From contig NZ_AP028634.1 in NCBI RefSeq assembly GCF_033097485.1, positions 620,001 to 684,000 on the forward strand: 64,000 nt of DNA, written 5' to 3'. The position numbers and the translations under genes are program-made. Under the pieces are notes generated by a model that worked only from the letters and a program-made list of their open reading frames with translations, ran no database searches and had not been told where the DNA came from. Every line of letters starts with the position of its first letter. Position 1 is the stretch's first letter. The DNA comes from Pyrofollis japonicus. Its GTDB lineage: Archaea; Thermoproteota; Thermoprotei_A; Sulfolobales; Pyrodictiaceae. This document shows, piece after piece, positions 26,561 to 34,526 of this stretch.

Positions 26561-26880
26561 GAGGGTAAAACCTATGACACGGGCGCAGCAATAGAGCTAG
26601 TAGCCAAGAGGAGCGCCAACATCATCTCCGGGCTACATCTCGGTGATAACAGCGATAGAGTACCCGCCGGCAATACCCCGCATCCTAGCAATACTCTACC
26701 CCAAGAAACAGGACTACCACTTAGCAATACTCTGGCAAGCCAAGGCTACGCCGCCTAGGAAGCCCGCTGCCCACAGTAGACCTAATAATAGCTGCACAAG
26801 CATACAACCACAACCTAGAACTAGTGACACTAGACAAGCACTCCTACATCATAAGGGAGAAACCAGCGCCAATGCCTAAA
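26561..26880 (+). pseudogene. vapC: vapC PIN-domain toxin remnant (multiple frameshifts)
   Basis: Three reading frames together spell a VapC. The first holds TYDTGAAIELVAKRSANIISG, with the first catalytic Asp. The second is the frame from 26643 with ITAIEYPPAIPRILAILYP (catalytic Glu). The third holds PTVDLIIAAQAYNHNLELVTLDK, with the last Asp residues. No single frame covers the domain, so it is a decayed PIN ribonuclease. It follows the damaged vapB. Intact VapBC pairs occur at 41472-42049 and 44727-45388. Confidence 0.7.
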
Positions 26881-27221
26881 AGTAGCAACGCCACAGATCA
26901 CGTAACTAACATAGATCTCAAATACTATCTAGTCCCTGGTCCGGTCAAAATCTATTTCCCCTACAAGCATAGTCCCCGACTTGCGCACCCAATACCCACG
27001 CAAAAACTTGATAACATGCCAGCCATACCCTCAATAATTAATCATATCCACGTCGCAACACATACCCCGTCAATAACAACGAGGCATGAATATGCAAAGG
27101 TCAAAACAACGAACATGACTGCACAACCTAGTCAATAAATAACATCAAATTCATAACAACAAACTATGCTAAGTAACAATCAGACCTAACCTCTTTAATA
27201 TATACAACCATTTTCTCTGAC
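26881..27221. other. Intergenic, no gene seen
   Basis: This AT-rich, A/C-biased stretch follows the vapC remnant and precedes the leader of array 4. Open frames here have no protein-like features. I see no repeat or promoter I can defend. Confidence 0.45.
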
Positions 27222-27481
27222 TGTGTGTTTGTCCTAGTCTTCTTTATCTTTAAATTCCTCTTTCTTTTCTCATTGGAACCTGTCTTTGGTGGAGTTGTAA
27301 GGCTTCTTGGGAACAATGTTTCAAACCCATGCAAATCCATGAGAACATTATGGGATAGAGTAGAAAGAGAATTGTTGCTAACTATGATACATTACCCCCT
27401 TTATAACCCAATAGTGTTCCGAAGAAGATAAATACCCGTAACATAGCACAAATCATTCGGATCCCAAAAGGGAACAAACCA
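27222..27481 (+). promoter_or_regulatory. Leader of CRISPR array 4
   Basis: The first 140 bases are nearly the same as the leader of array 1. The last 80 bases carry AATAGTGTTCCGAAGAAG, ATAAATACCCGTA and ATTCGGATCCCAAAAGGGAA, as in the other leaders. A TATA-like TTTATAA is at 27400-27406, about 80 bases before the first repeat. It is followed directly by array 4 on the plus strand. Confidence 0.87.
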
Positions 27482-28455
27482 GATAAACTCAAAAGAGAAT
27501 TGTAAGCCACAGGGCGTTGTCCAGCGTGTGTGCTTCTGGGAGGTACTTGGGATAAACTCAAAAGAGAATTGTAAGTCACAGCAACCTCCTCAGCCACAGA
27601 CAAACCAAGCACAACAAGATAAACTCAAAAGAGAATTGTAAGGTAGAGTTCACACAGGTAAACGGTATCATAGAGGTGAGATAAACTCAAAAGAGAATTG
27701 TAAGCTAGCCATCCCATAGCCCTAGCCACCATTTCGGGTGTTGCTTCGGATAAACTCAAAAGAGAATTGTAAGTGAAAAATTCCTAGTACTAGAAGCAAA
27801 ACCAAAAGGAACACGATAAACTCAAAAGAGAATTGTAAGATTACACAGCCTCCAAGAGCGTGTTCAATAATTCTTCCAATAGATAAACTCAAAAGAGAAT
27901 TGTAAGTACGTGGCCGCGTCGAGGACTGGGCACAGTAAGTGGCTAGTGCGATAAACTCAAAAGAGAATTGTAAGGCAGTAGGGTCAGTAGCATTACGGAA
28001 CTCGAACCTGATAATAGGATAAACTCAAAAGAGAATTGTAAGTGTACACCGTGATGTCGTACGCGTCCTCTATGTTCGCCCAGCTACGGATAAACTCAAA
28101 AGAGAATTGTAAGGGTAGTCGGCGCTACGGCGGTTCGACATCTCTATGTAGTCGATGGTGATAAACTCAAAAGAGAATTGTAAGGGCAAAGACCTTTGTG
28201 AAGCCAGTAGAGCACTACCTTACCAAGTAGATAAACTCAAAAGAGAATTGTAAGACGGCGGCGTAAACCAGTATCCTCTCCGGCTTAGGGTCTCTCGATA
28301 AACTCAAAAGAGAATTGTAAGTCAGGTACATAAGGCGCTTCTTGAGATCGGGGCTCACATATACGATAAACTCAAAAGAGAATTGTAAGATCAACCAGCC
28401 TAGCCAGCCGAGTAAGCCGATACATGTTATGTCTAACTCAAAGGAGAATTGTAAG
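27482..28455 (+). CRISPR. CRISPR array 4: 14 intact repeats plus a mutated last repeat
   Basis: Repeats of 25 nt start at 27482, 27551, 27618, 27680, 27749, 27815, 27882, 27950, 28018, 28089, 28160, 28230, 28297 and 28365; each begins GATAAACTC and ends AATTGTAAG. A mutated repeat (GTCTAACTC, with AAGGAG inside) lies at 28431-28455. Spacers are 37-46 nt. The leader on the left gives rightward transcription. This is the third variant of the repeat's 5' end in the window; the last 20 bases match the other arrays. Confidence 0.98.
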
Positions 28456-28632
28456 TATAGGCTCATGCACCTTGTAACAGAAATCCCTAATAGGAAAACA
28501 ATCATAGCTAATTATAATTCCTTATTGGGTTGAATGCATGCTTGAAGTTGTTGCTCGAAATAGAGGATAAGAAATCATGATTCTCTTTGGGCTAGACTAT
28601 ATATGCGTGTTGCTGTCTTGTTGCTTTCCTGG
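28456..28632. other. Array 4 distal flank with possible decayed inverted repeats
   Basis: No gene is seen. Two segments, 28511-28533 (ATTATAATTCCTTATTGGG) and 28575-28596 (ATGATTCTCTTTGGGCTAG), resemble the CRISPR repeat read on the opposite strand, with several mismatches. They may be old repeats from a rearranged array, or chance AT-rich similarity. Confidence 0.3.
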
Positions 28633-28717
28633 GGTGCCGGGGTGTGACGATCGGGCTACCAGCCCGACGCATCTTGCGGCGCGATGGGGATGTAACCTCG
28701 GGGGCGACCCCGGCGCC
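28633..28717 (+). ncRNA. Possible structured RNA upstream of queD (strand uncertain)
   Basis: A GC-rich island can fold into a closed structure. Arm 28633-28642 (GGTGCCGGGG) pairs with 28708-28717 (CCCCGGCGCC) with one G-U pair. Inside is a seven-pair hairpin TCGGGCT-ACC-AGCCCGA (28651-28667). A competing hairpin CGGGG-GCGA-CCCCG (about 28699-28712) has a GNRA loop. GC-rich folded segments are typical of functional RNA in hyperthermophiles. I cannot match it to tRNA, SRP, RNase P or a known riboswitch. It ends about 155 bases before queD, so it could also be part of that gene's 5' region. Confidence 0.35.
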
Positions 28718-28873
28718 TCTTTGTGGTGCTGCATGTAGGCTCGTTGTAGTGTTCTGCTGTGCTGTTTCTCGAAGGCATCGTTTTCCGCATAGCATTTCGC
28801 AGGGGTAGCTTGATAAGCCTGGTAGCGGCTGTTCTGAGGGGCGATGGCCTAGCTGGGACGGGGTGTGCTAGCG

Positions 28874-29221
28874 ATGAGTTTCCTCGTTAAGGCCTGTACA
28901 GAGTTCTCCGCCGCTCATAGCATTAAGGGGCATCCCCGCTGCGGCCGGGTACATGGCCATAATTACCGGGTTTGTGTCTGGCTCCGCGAGGACGAGCCAA
29001 TGGGTATTGACCTAGACGACTTGGAGAAGTGGCTGCGGGTGAACGTTTTCGAGCGTTTCGACCACCGGTACCTAAATGAGTTGCTGGGCCGCGAGACGGT
29101 TACTAGCGAGGACCTCGCAGTCATTGTGGCCAGGGGGCTCGCCGAGTCTTTCGGTGATAGGGTTGAGCGAGTCGAGGTCTGTGAGACCCGAGACCTATGC
29201 GTTGAGTACTCGCCGCGATAG
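28874..29221 (+). CDS. queD: QueD, 6-carboxy-tetrahydropterin synthase
   Basis: This protein of about 115 residues has the 6-pyruvoyl-tetrahydropterin synthase fold: TEFSAAHSIKGHP with zinc His, Cys in HPRCGRVHGHNYRV with the two further zinc His, and FDHRYLNEL near the C-terminal half. QueD converts dihydroneopterin triphosphate to 6-carboxy-tetrahydropterin on the way to preQ0, the precursor of archaeosine. ATG 28874 is preferred; GTG 28865 is three codons upstream. The next gene, queE, overlaps or abuts the stop, making a biosynthetic pair. The pathway's later gene queC is not in the window. Confidence 0.92.
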   Translation: MSFLVKACTEFSAAHSIKGHPRCGRVHGHNYRVCVWLREDEPMGIDLDDLEKWLRVNVFERFDHRYLNELLGRETVTSEDLAVIVARGLAESFGDRVERVEVCETRDLCVEYSPR

Positions 29222-29885
29222 CCTATTGGTCGCTGAGACGTTTCTCAGCCTCCAGGGAGAAGGCCCGTTTACTGGGCGCCGAAGCCTCTTCATAAGGCTT
29301 GCTGGCTGTAATCTCCGCTGCCCCTTCTGCGACACAAAGTACTCATGGGACGTGAAGAACGCCAGGGAGATGACCATTGAGGAGCTAGTAGTACTCGTGG
29401 GCAGGGCTGACCCCACCCTAGTCGTGGTTACCGGCGGGGAGCCCCTGCTCCAGCGAGACGCGCTGGAAGAACTAGTGCGCATGCTCTACAGGCTCGGCTA
29501 CCCGGTACAGGTAGAGACCAATGGTACGCTCGAGGCACCAGAGCCCGGAACCCCCCTCTCCCAGGCGTTCTTCGTCGTCTCTCCGAAGGACGTGCCCATA
29601 CCAGTCCCTGGCGCGAAGACGCACCCTTCTTGGTTTGACCTCGTGCGCCGCTACAACAACGTATGGTTCAAGTTCGTGGCGGCGAACAAACAGCACGTGG
29701 AGAAGATAATAGAGTATGTAGAAAACAACGGTATACCGAGGAAAAGAGTATACATAATGCCATTGACGAGTGAAGGGATGACAATAGAGGAGATACTGAA
29801 GCTTCACCGCGAGATAGCAGAAGAAGCGCTACAAAACCGGGTAAACTTTAGCCCAAGACTCCACCTCCTACTCGGCCTAAAGTAG
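29202..29885 (+). CDS. queE: QueE, 7-carboxy-7-deazaguanine synthase (radical SAM)
   Basis: This protein of about 227 residues has the QueE pattern FLSLQGEGPFTGRRSLFIR followed by the radical SAM cluster motif CNLRCPFCDT, then VVTGGEPLLQ and VETNGTLE for SAM binding. QueE turns 6-carboxy-tetrahydropterin into 7-carboxy-7-deazaguanine. The start is either TTG 29202, overlapping queD by 20 bases, or TTG 29226 just after its stop; neither has a strong ribosome site. Coupling with queD is clear. A TGT-like enzyme in the same window (6778-7821) uses a product of this pathway. Confidence 0.93.
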   Translation: MSTRRDSLLVAETFLSLQGEGPFTGRRSLFIRLAGCNLRCPFCDTKYSWDVKNAREMTIEELVVLVGRADPTLVVVTGGEPLLQRDALEELVRMLYRLGYPVQVETNGTLEAPEPGTPLSQAFFVVSPKDVPIPVPGAKTHPSWFDLVRRYNNVWFKFVAANKQHVEKIIEYVENNGIPRKRVYIMPLTSEGMTIEEILKLHREIAEEALQNRVNFSPRLHLLLGLK

Positions 29886-30219
29886 CGGAAAGATCATTGC
29901 TGCACCTTTTTCGCCGAAACTCTTCAGATAATCCATGCCATGCGGGGCGTTGTACCGCCTAGCAATCCTACAGTATAAGTATAGTTTAATACCTTGTTTG
30001 TCTCGGTACTACGCTGCCGCGTTATAGGATAAAACATATATCGAGGCATGTCCGCCCTGCTTCTCTAAAATAAGTGTTTTGCATGAAGGGCTATGTTTCG
30101 GAACGTATATATAGTGGCAAATATTACCTGTAAGGAAATCGGGGCGAGTGGACCCAGATAAATCCTTCTTTTACATTAGGGCCAACGCCTGGTCGAAAAA
30201 CATATAAGGTTGTCCCTCA
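29886..30219. other. Intergenic with TATA-like elements, no gene seen
   Basis: The stretch contains a T-run after queE (CCTTTTTCGCC, near 29909), which may end that operon. It also has several TATA-like elements: ATATATCG near 30037, GTATATATAG near 30105-30114, and CATATAAG at 30201-30208. The last lies about 21-28 bases before the small membrane gene at 30220-30229, consistent with a leaderless start. Nothing else is supported. Confidence 0.4.
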
Positions 30220-30384
30220 ATGGGTGCCGTGTCAAGGCTCATCGCATGGCTACTCGTATTCCTACTGCTAGTGAGAAAGCTGGCCGAGATAGACGAGTAC
30301 GCCGCTATAGCTGTAGCCTCCATAGGCATAGCCATAACATTCATATGGTTCGCTATAGTCGCGTACAGCAGGCGATACTACTAA
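30220..30384 (+). CDS. Small two-helix membrane protein
   Basis: A 54-residue frame from ATG 30220 to TAA 30384 encodes two hydrophobic segments, LIAWLLVFLLLV and AAIAVASIGIAITFIWFAIVAY, joined by a charged loop (RKLAEIDEY) and ending in a basic tail. A TATA-like CATATAAG at 30201-30208 would start transcription close to the in-frame GTG at 30229, so the protein may start three codons later on a leaderless message. The overlapping longer frame has no such pattern. Function is unknown. Confidence 0.5.
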   Translation: MGAVSRLIAWLLVFLLLVRKLAEIDEYAAIAVASIGIAITFIWFAIVAYSRRYY

Positions 30385-30458
30385 GTCCCCTGGGGGATGG
30401 CTGCTCGGGTCCAGCAAAGAACCTGGAATGGCACGGAGCAAAGGAGGAGAACCAGCCC

Positions 30459-31181
30459 CTAGGTTAGGAGCTTCTCAGCCTTCTTCTCAAGCACCCAGCC
30501 CCGGGAGGGCCCGGCGTAGTAGATTAGGCCCTCGCTTCGCAAGAGGCGGAAAAGCCTACCATACTTCTCGAGAGCTGCTTCTGCCTCATACTCGTCGCTT
30601 GCCCTGAGCCGCCTAAGCTTCTCTAGGAACTCGTCGAGGGCCTGCCTGGTCGCTACTACTCTGCGCCCAGCCACGGCTATGACGCGGTAGCCGCGGGCCT
30701 CTAGGACCCCGGTATCTATCTCCGCCCGCACATCGGGCGGAAGCTCGTCAACAAATACCACTCCCTTCTCCCGGAGCCTTTCCGCGACGTAGCGAAGCCA
30801 CTTGGGCTCACGGCTAGCCTGGGGAGCCTGCTCCCTAGCCACCGAAACGGCTGCCGCAATAGCCTTGGCGAGCTCCTCTATGTCTCGCCGCGTCAGCCCG
30901 CCGCGGCTCCTGCGAATCTCCTCCCGGAGCCCAGTAATAGCCTCCTCTAGGCTCCTCAGCCTCTCCTCAAGCCTCCCCAGCCTCTCCAAAACCTCAGCCG
31001 CTTCAGCGGCACCGGCTCCGCTGGCCCCGATGCCGTGCTTCTCGAGAGCCTCCCGCACAGCCTCCTCTACCACGCGGCGCAGAAGCTCCTCTAACCCTCC
31101 CTCCTGCTCTCCGGCGCCGAGCCCCCCAGCGGCCGTGCCTAGCTGGCGCAGATACTCGTCAAGCCTCCTAGCCCTAACCAT
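30459..31181 (-). CDS. Coiled-coil protein with C-terminal helical/winged-helix-like part, unknown
   Basis: This 240-residue, strongly charged protein has a Gly/Ala/Glu-rich N-terminus (about 1-60) and a coiled coil around 60-95 (LERLGRLEERLRSLEEAITGL). A C-terminal half has PKWLRYVAERLREKGVVFVDELP, then strands RVIAVAGRRVVATRQAL and a final YGRLFRLLRSEGLIYYAGPSRGWVL, which looks like a winged-helix or similar small DNA-binding fold. No membrane segment or catalytic motif is seen. Such proteins in Crenarchaeota are often annotated only as hypothetical. It stands alone on the minus strand. Confidence 0.65.
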   Translation of the reverse strand: MVRARRLDEYLRQLGTAAGGLGAGEQEGGLEELLRRVVEEAVREALEKHGIGASGAGAAEAAEVLERLGRLEERLRSLEEAITGLREEIRRSRGGLTRRDIEELAKAIAAAVSVAREQAPQASREPKWLRYVAERLREKGVVFVDELPPDVRAEIDTGVLEARGYRVIAVAGRRVVATRQALDEFLEKLRRLRASDEYEAEAALEKYGRLFRLLRSEGLIYYAGPSRGWVLEKKAEKLLT

Positions 31182-31320
31182 GCTGGCCCCCTTTTAGCTA
31201 GGCGATGCAGTCCAGCTATACCTAGGGCGGAGATACCCGATAAAACCTAGCACGGAGTCCCCGCCGAGGCGGAAACGATAAGGAGCCTAGCAAGGGCTCT
31301 TTCTCTACACGAGGCTGCGC

Positions 31321-31368
31321 CGGGAGACAGGGGCTGAAAAGGCCCCAGGGATGACCCTGGCGCGTCCC
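31321..31368. other. Tandem GC-rich hairpins, possible RNA element or terminator
   Basis: Two adjoining inverted repeats, GGGGCT-GAAAA-GGCCCC (31330-31346) and CCAGGG-ATGA-CCCTGG (31345-31360), share two bases. They are bounded by GGGAGAC and GCGTCCC, which can partly pair. They lie between two minus-strand genes, so they could be a 5' element of the 30459-31181 gene, a terminator of the 31440-31976 gene, or a small RNA. No known family is recognised. Confidence 0.3.
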
Positions 31369-31439
31369 ACCCCGAACGCCTCCTCCTCGCAGCAATCAAC
31401 CGCTCCGAGGGCAGAACCCCTATCGTCTCGGAAACCCTT

Positions 31440-31976
31440 TCAGCGCCTGCCGCCTCTCATCTTCCCCCAGCCATACACTATCCCGGCGGCAAAGAGGAGC
31501 AGCGAGACAATGGCTGCGAGGATGCTAGGGACCCAGTAGAGTAGCCCTGCGTAGACCAGTAGTGAGCCTGCAGCAACAGTTGCGGCGACCACGAAGTAGT
31601 CCACGACAACGTAGAACACTGCAGCGAGAACGATGCCCAGCACTAGGACTGCTAGCCCACTAGCCGCTCCAGGCGCGAAGAGCTTGACGAGAATGTCTGC
31701 GAGGACAAGTCCCCCGATAAGCGCTATCCCTGCCTTGAACAAGGCGAAGCCGATTACGGCTCCTATTATGAAGCCAACAAAGCCCAGCACCAGCGCTGCA
31801 AGGAGGCCGAGCCCGGACCCAATAGCGTAGAAAACTAGGGCGAGCACTACTCCGAGCACTAGGCCTGCCACAATCCTCACAAGCTCCAAGCCGGCGAAGA
31901 CCAGGACGAGGCCAAGCAGCAGGAGGAGCAGCGAGACAAACCCGTTGCTAATAGCCACGAATACGTGTGCATGCAT
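31440..31976 (-). CDS. Multi-pass membrane protein (about six helices), unknown
   Basis: This protein of about 178 residues from ATG 31976 is almost wholly hydrophobic, with Gly/Val/Leu/Ala-rich helices (LLLLLLGLVLVFAGLELV, IVAGLVLGVVLALVFYAIGSG and others) and a short basic tail (GWGKMRGGRR). A frame to TTG 32051 would add 25 non-hydrophobic residues. The glycine-spaced helices recall the DUF4203-type membrane family, which is tentative. No transporter motif is seen. It is separated by a few bases from the ligase-like gene upstream on the same strand and may be co-transcribed with it. Confidence 0.6.
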   Translation of the reverse strand: MHAHVFVAISNGFVSLLLLLLGLVLVFAGLELVRIVAGLVLGVVLALVFYAIGSGLGLLAALVLGFVGFIIGAVIGFALFKAGIALIGGLVLADILVKLFAPGAASGLAVLVLGIVLAAVFYVVVDYFVVAATVAAGSLLVYAGLLYWVPSILAAIVSLLLFAAGIVYGWGKMRGGRR

Positions 31977-32054
31977 CCTCCGGCCTACCGGGAAAACAAG
32001 CAACGGGTCAAGGATATTAGGCTTACACCGTGCACCCCGACCTTTGCTCAACGG

Positions 32055-33470
32055 CTACGCGTACCCCATTACCTCGACGCGGTATAGGCGACGATAAGGA
32101 GCAACCCTCGAGTTAACCCACTCCAACAGCTCGTGCTCGGATACCCTGGCTCCTTTCCGGAGCCAGACACGCGCAGCCGCTGCCTCACCCAAGTCACCCA
32201 TGTCAACACTCATGATCTCTGCCTTGGCGACGTCTGGGTGCTGTGTGAGTAGCTCCTTGAGATCCCTTATCAGCACTGGGTACGCCTTATACTTCAACAT
32301 GGGCTTCACGATGCGGACGAAGTAGTAGTTGCCGCTGCTGTCTATTCGTACCACGTCGCCTGTCCGGAGCCAGCCCCTGCCGAGAAACGCCTTCTCGTTC
32401 TCCTCTTCATCGAGGTAGCGCTTCATGACCACCGGGCCCCTCACTAGGAGCTCGCCCTCATCACTCCTACCCATTATCCGCGTCTCAATCCCGGGCAATG
32501 GGCGCCCGATGCTGCAGTCCGGGTCTCCTGGCCTCGTGGCTGTAATGGGTAGGGCCTCCGTCATCCCGTAGAGCTGGAGGAGCGGGGCCCCGGTGCGGCT
32601 CCTCCACTCCCTCTGGAGCCCGGGCAGCATCGGTGACCCTGCGCTGATGGCTGCGACTAGGCCGTTGTGGCCCCGGTACCCCGTCTTGAGCACAGCCTTG
32701 TAGTATAGGGGTACGCTGAAGACGTGGCTCGCCCTACTCTCTGCGAGGCTCCTCGCAGCCTCCCTTGGGTCAAGGGGCCCCCTCTTGGTGTAGAGCACTA
32801 TGCTGGAGCACGTATACATGGCGCCGAAAACGGCTATCTGTAGGCCGAGGCCGTGGCTTATCGGGACCGGCACGTAGACTCTAGAGCCCTGCTCTAGCCC
32901 GAAGTGTGTCGCCGTCAGCATCCCGGATGCGGCAAGCGATGCACCGGTATGAGCTACCGGTAGGCTGCGCCCAGCTATCCCAGCATAGAAGTAGTACAGC
33001 AACTCCTCCCAGGGCCGGGGCCGCCAATAACCCTCCCAGGGCGATGTGCTCCCCGTTACAGAGTCGTAGAGGTCCTCGGCGACAATGCACCTGGCCCCCA
33101 GCCCCTCAGCGACGCGGCACATCTCAACACCATCCCAGCTAACCACGAGCAGCCCCGGCCTAGCCTGGCTCAGCTGCACCCGGAGATCCCACTCCCCGGA
33201 CAGAGGATCAACAACCGCCACCCGGAGCCCAGCAAGCCAAGCAGCAAACAGCGCAACCAACCCAGGAAGATTATTAACAGGAGCAACAGCTGCAACACTG
33301 CCCTCCTTGACGAGCCCGGAGAACTTCTCAGCAACCCTGCTCGCAGCAACCAGGAGCCCAGAGTAGGTGATGCAGCGCCCCTCCGTGTCACAGATACGGC
33401 TCTCCTCAGCAACCGTGGCGCAGTGCAACAAGTAGTCAACAGGGCTCCCAGGGTACCAGGACAACACCAA
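32055..33470 (-). CDS. AMP-binding acyl-CoA ligase-like protein, catalytic motifs degenerate
   Basis: This 471-residue member of the adenylate-forming family is recognised by LYGMTEALP (A5 motif), GWLRTGDVVRID (A7 motif) and the order of the fold. Two expected elements are altered. The phosphate loop (normally Ser/Thr/Gly-rich ending in PKG) reads AGIAGRSLPVAHT, and the protein ends at APYRRLYRVEVMGYA, short of the A10 Lys that catalyses adenylation. It may have lost adenylation, work only on a pre-formed substrate, or be divergent in mechanism. TTG 33470 or GTG 33467 is the start. It is divergent from the membrane gene at 33668. Confidence 0.75.
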   Translation of the reverse strand: MVLSWYPGSPVDYLLHCATVAEESRICDTEGRCITYSGLLVAASRVAEKFSGLVKEGSVAAVAPVNNLPGLVALFAAWLAGLRVAVVDPLSGEWDLRVQLSQARPGLLVVSWDGVEMCRVAEGLGARCIVAEDLYDSVTGSTSPWEGYWRPRPWEELLYYFYAGIAGRSLPVAHTGASLAASGMLTATHFGLEQGSRVYVPVPISHGLGLQIAVFGAMYTCSSIVLYTKRGPLDPREAARSLAESRASHVFSVPLYYKAVLKTGYRGHNGLVAAISAGSPMLPGLQREWRSRTGAPLLQLYGMTEALPITATRPGDPDCSIGRPLPGIETRIMGRSDEGELLVRGPVVMKRYLDEEENEKAFLGRGWLRTGDVVRIDSSGNYYFVRIVKPMLKYKAYPVLIRDLKELLTQHPDVAKAEIMSVDMGDLGEAAAARVWLRKGARVSEHELLEWVNSRVAPYRRLYRVEVMGYA

Positions 33471-33667
33471 AACCCCTATCCATGCACAGCCATCCTACAC
33501 TGCTACCAAGGCCTCCTTGAAAAACTATGTGCACGGAGAAACACGGCAGAGAAGACAGCGCCTCCTCCTCCACGAACAGTGGCAGCCGAGTCCTCCTCGT
33601 ATATTTTCAGCAAAGTATTGAAAAAGGGAAGATGCTCGTAGGACGCGGAACCAGGCATGGAGGAGCC

Positions 33668-34453
33668 ATGCAGCGCCCGAGCAGTGCTCAGCACGGCCGC
33701 CGACACGCCGCTGCAGCTCCTGCCAAGTGCCCCGCGCTGCCCCGGGAACCGAGCGCAGCAGGCATAATGGTGCTCGGTCTCCTCGTCGCGCTTTCCAAGG
33801 CTCAGATTCTCTCCACCGGCCTCGTGGCTGGCTCGGTGGCGCTGCTACTACTCCATCTCCTATGCTTTGACGCGGGCTTCGCTGCTGCGCGGGGCCGGCG
33901 CCTAAGACGATTAGCGATGCTCGCTTTGCTCAACTCGGTGCCCTACGCTCTAATACTGTGGCTGCGGGGCGTAACCGAGGTCTTCGTCCCCGGGCTTCTC
34001 CTAGCCATCGCGGTCTTCGCGCTAGCGACTACAGCGTACCTCCTCGACCCGAGGAGCCCCGACGCCTACGTAGCTGGCTCAGTGATCCCAGCCCTCGCAG
34101 GCCTCGCGATAATCTCTGTCCTAGACAGTCACGAGCCAAGCCTCTTGCCTCTGTGGAGCGTTTTTGCGCTACACGTTGTGGCTCGGACAGCGTACACTGA
34201 GTCAAGGCTCCCCTTCCGAGACTACAGTCCATGGATCTCCGTAGCCGTACTAGGAGCAGCCATAGTAGTGGCGGCTATCTATAAGCCCCTCCTCCTAGTA
34301 GCGCTCATAGAGCCCGTCGTAACGATGACTAGGAATGCCGTAAGGGGTCCCTACAAGCTGCAGATAAACAGGCTAAAACAATACGGTAGGAGGGAACTAC
34401 TAGCGCAAACAGTCTTCACGGCCCTGCTCATCGTCGCTGACGGCATTGGCTAG
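33668..34453 (+). CDS. Polytopic membrane protein, possibly YwiC-like
   Basis: This protein has 261 residues from ATG 33668, which has a GGAGGA ribosome site four bases upstream; the frame is open from 33527. It has about seven hydrophobic segments (for example VLGLLVALSKAQILSTGLVAG and WISVAVLGAAIVVAAIY) and a basic loop near the C-terminus (RLKQYGRRELLAQTVF). This layout recalls the YwiC-like family, but I hold that weakly. A TATA-like GTATATTTTC lies near 33599. It converges with livF at 34527. Confidence 0.55.
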   Translation: MQRPSSAQHGRRHAAAAPAKCPALPREPSAAGIMVLGLLVALSKAQILSTGLVAGSVALLLLHLLCFDAGFAAARGRRLRRLAMLALLNSVPYALILWLRGVTEVFVPGLLLAIAVFALATTAYLLDPRSPDAYVAGSVIPALAGLAIISVLDSHEPSLLPLWSVFALHVVARTAYTESRLPFRDYSPWISVAVLGAAIVVAAIYKPLLLVALIEPVVTMTRNAVRGPYKLQINRLKQYGRRELLAQTVFTALLIVADGIG

Positions 34454-34526
34454 GCCAACGTCATAGGCTGTTCGCTGACGTTTAGCCGCGCTTCGTGGAA
34501 GAAGCCCCTCTTCGGCGCCGTGTAGC

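Noticed and set aside
28215-28505. Open frame across array 4 with repeated LQFSFE peptides
   Set aside because: The repeated peptide is the translated CRISPR repeat, not a protein; the same holds for frames across arrays 1 and 2.
30210-30467. 85-residue plus-strand frame
   Set aside because: Composition is not protein-like; the overlapping 30220-30384 frame gives two membrane helices and has a suitable TATA box.
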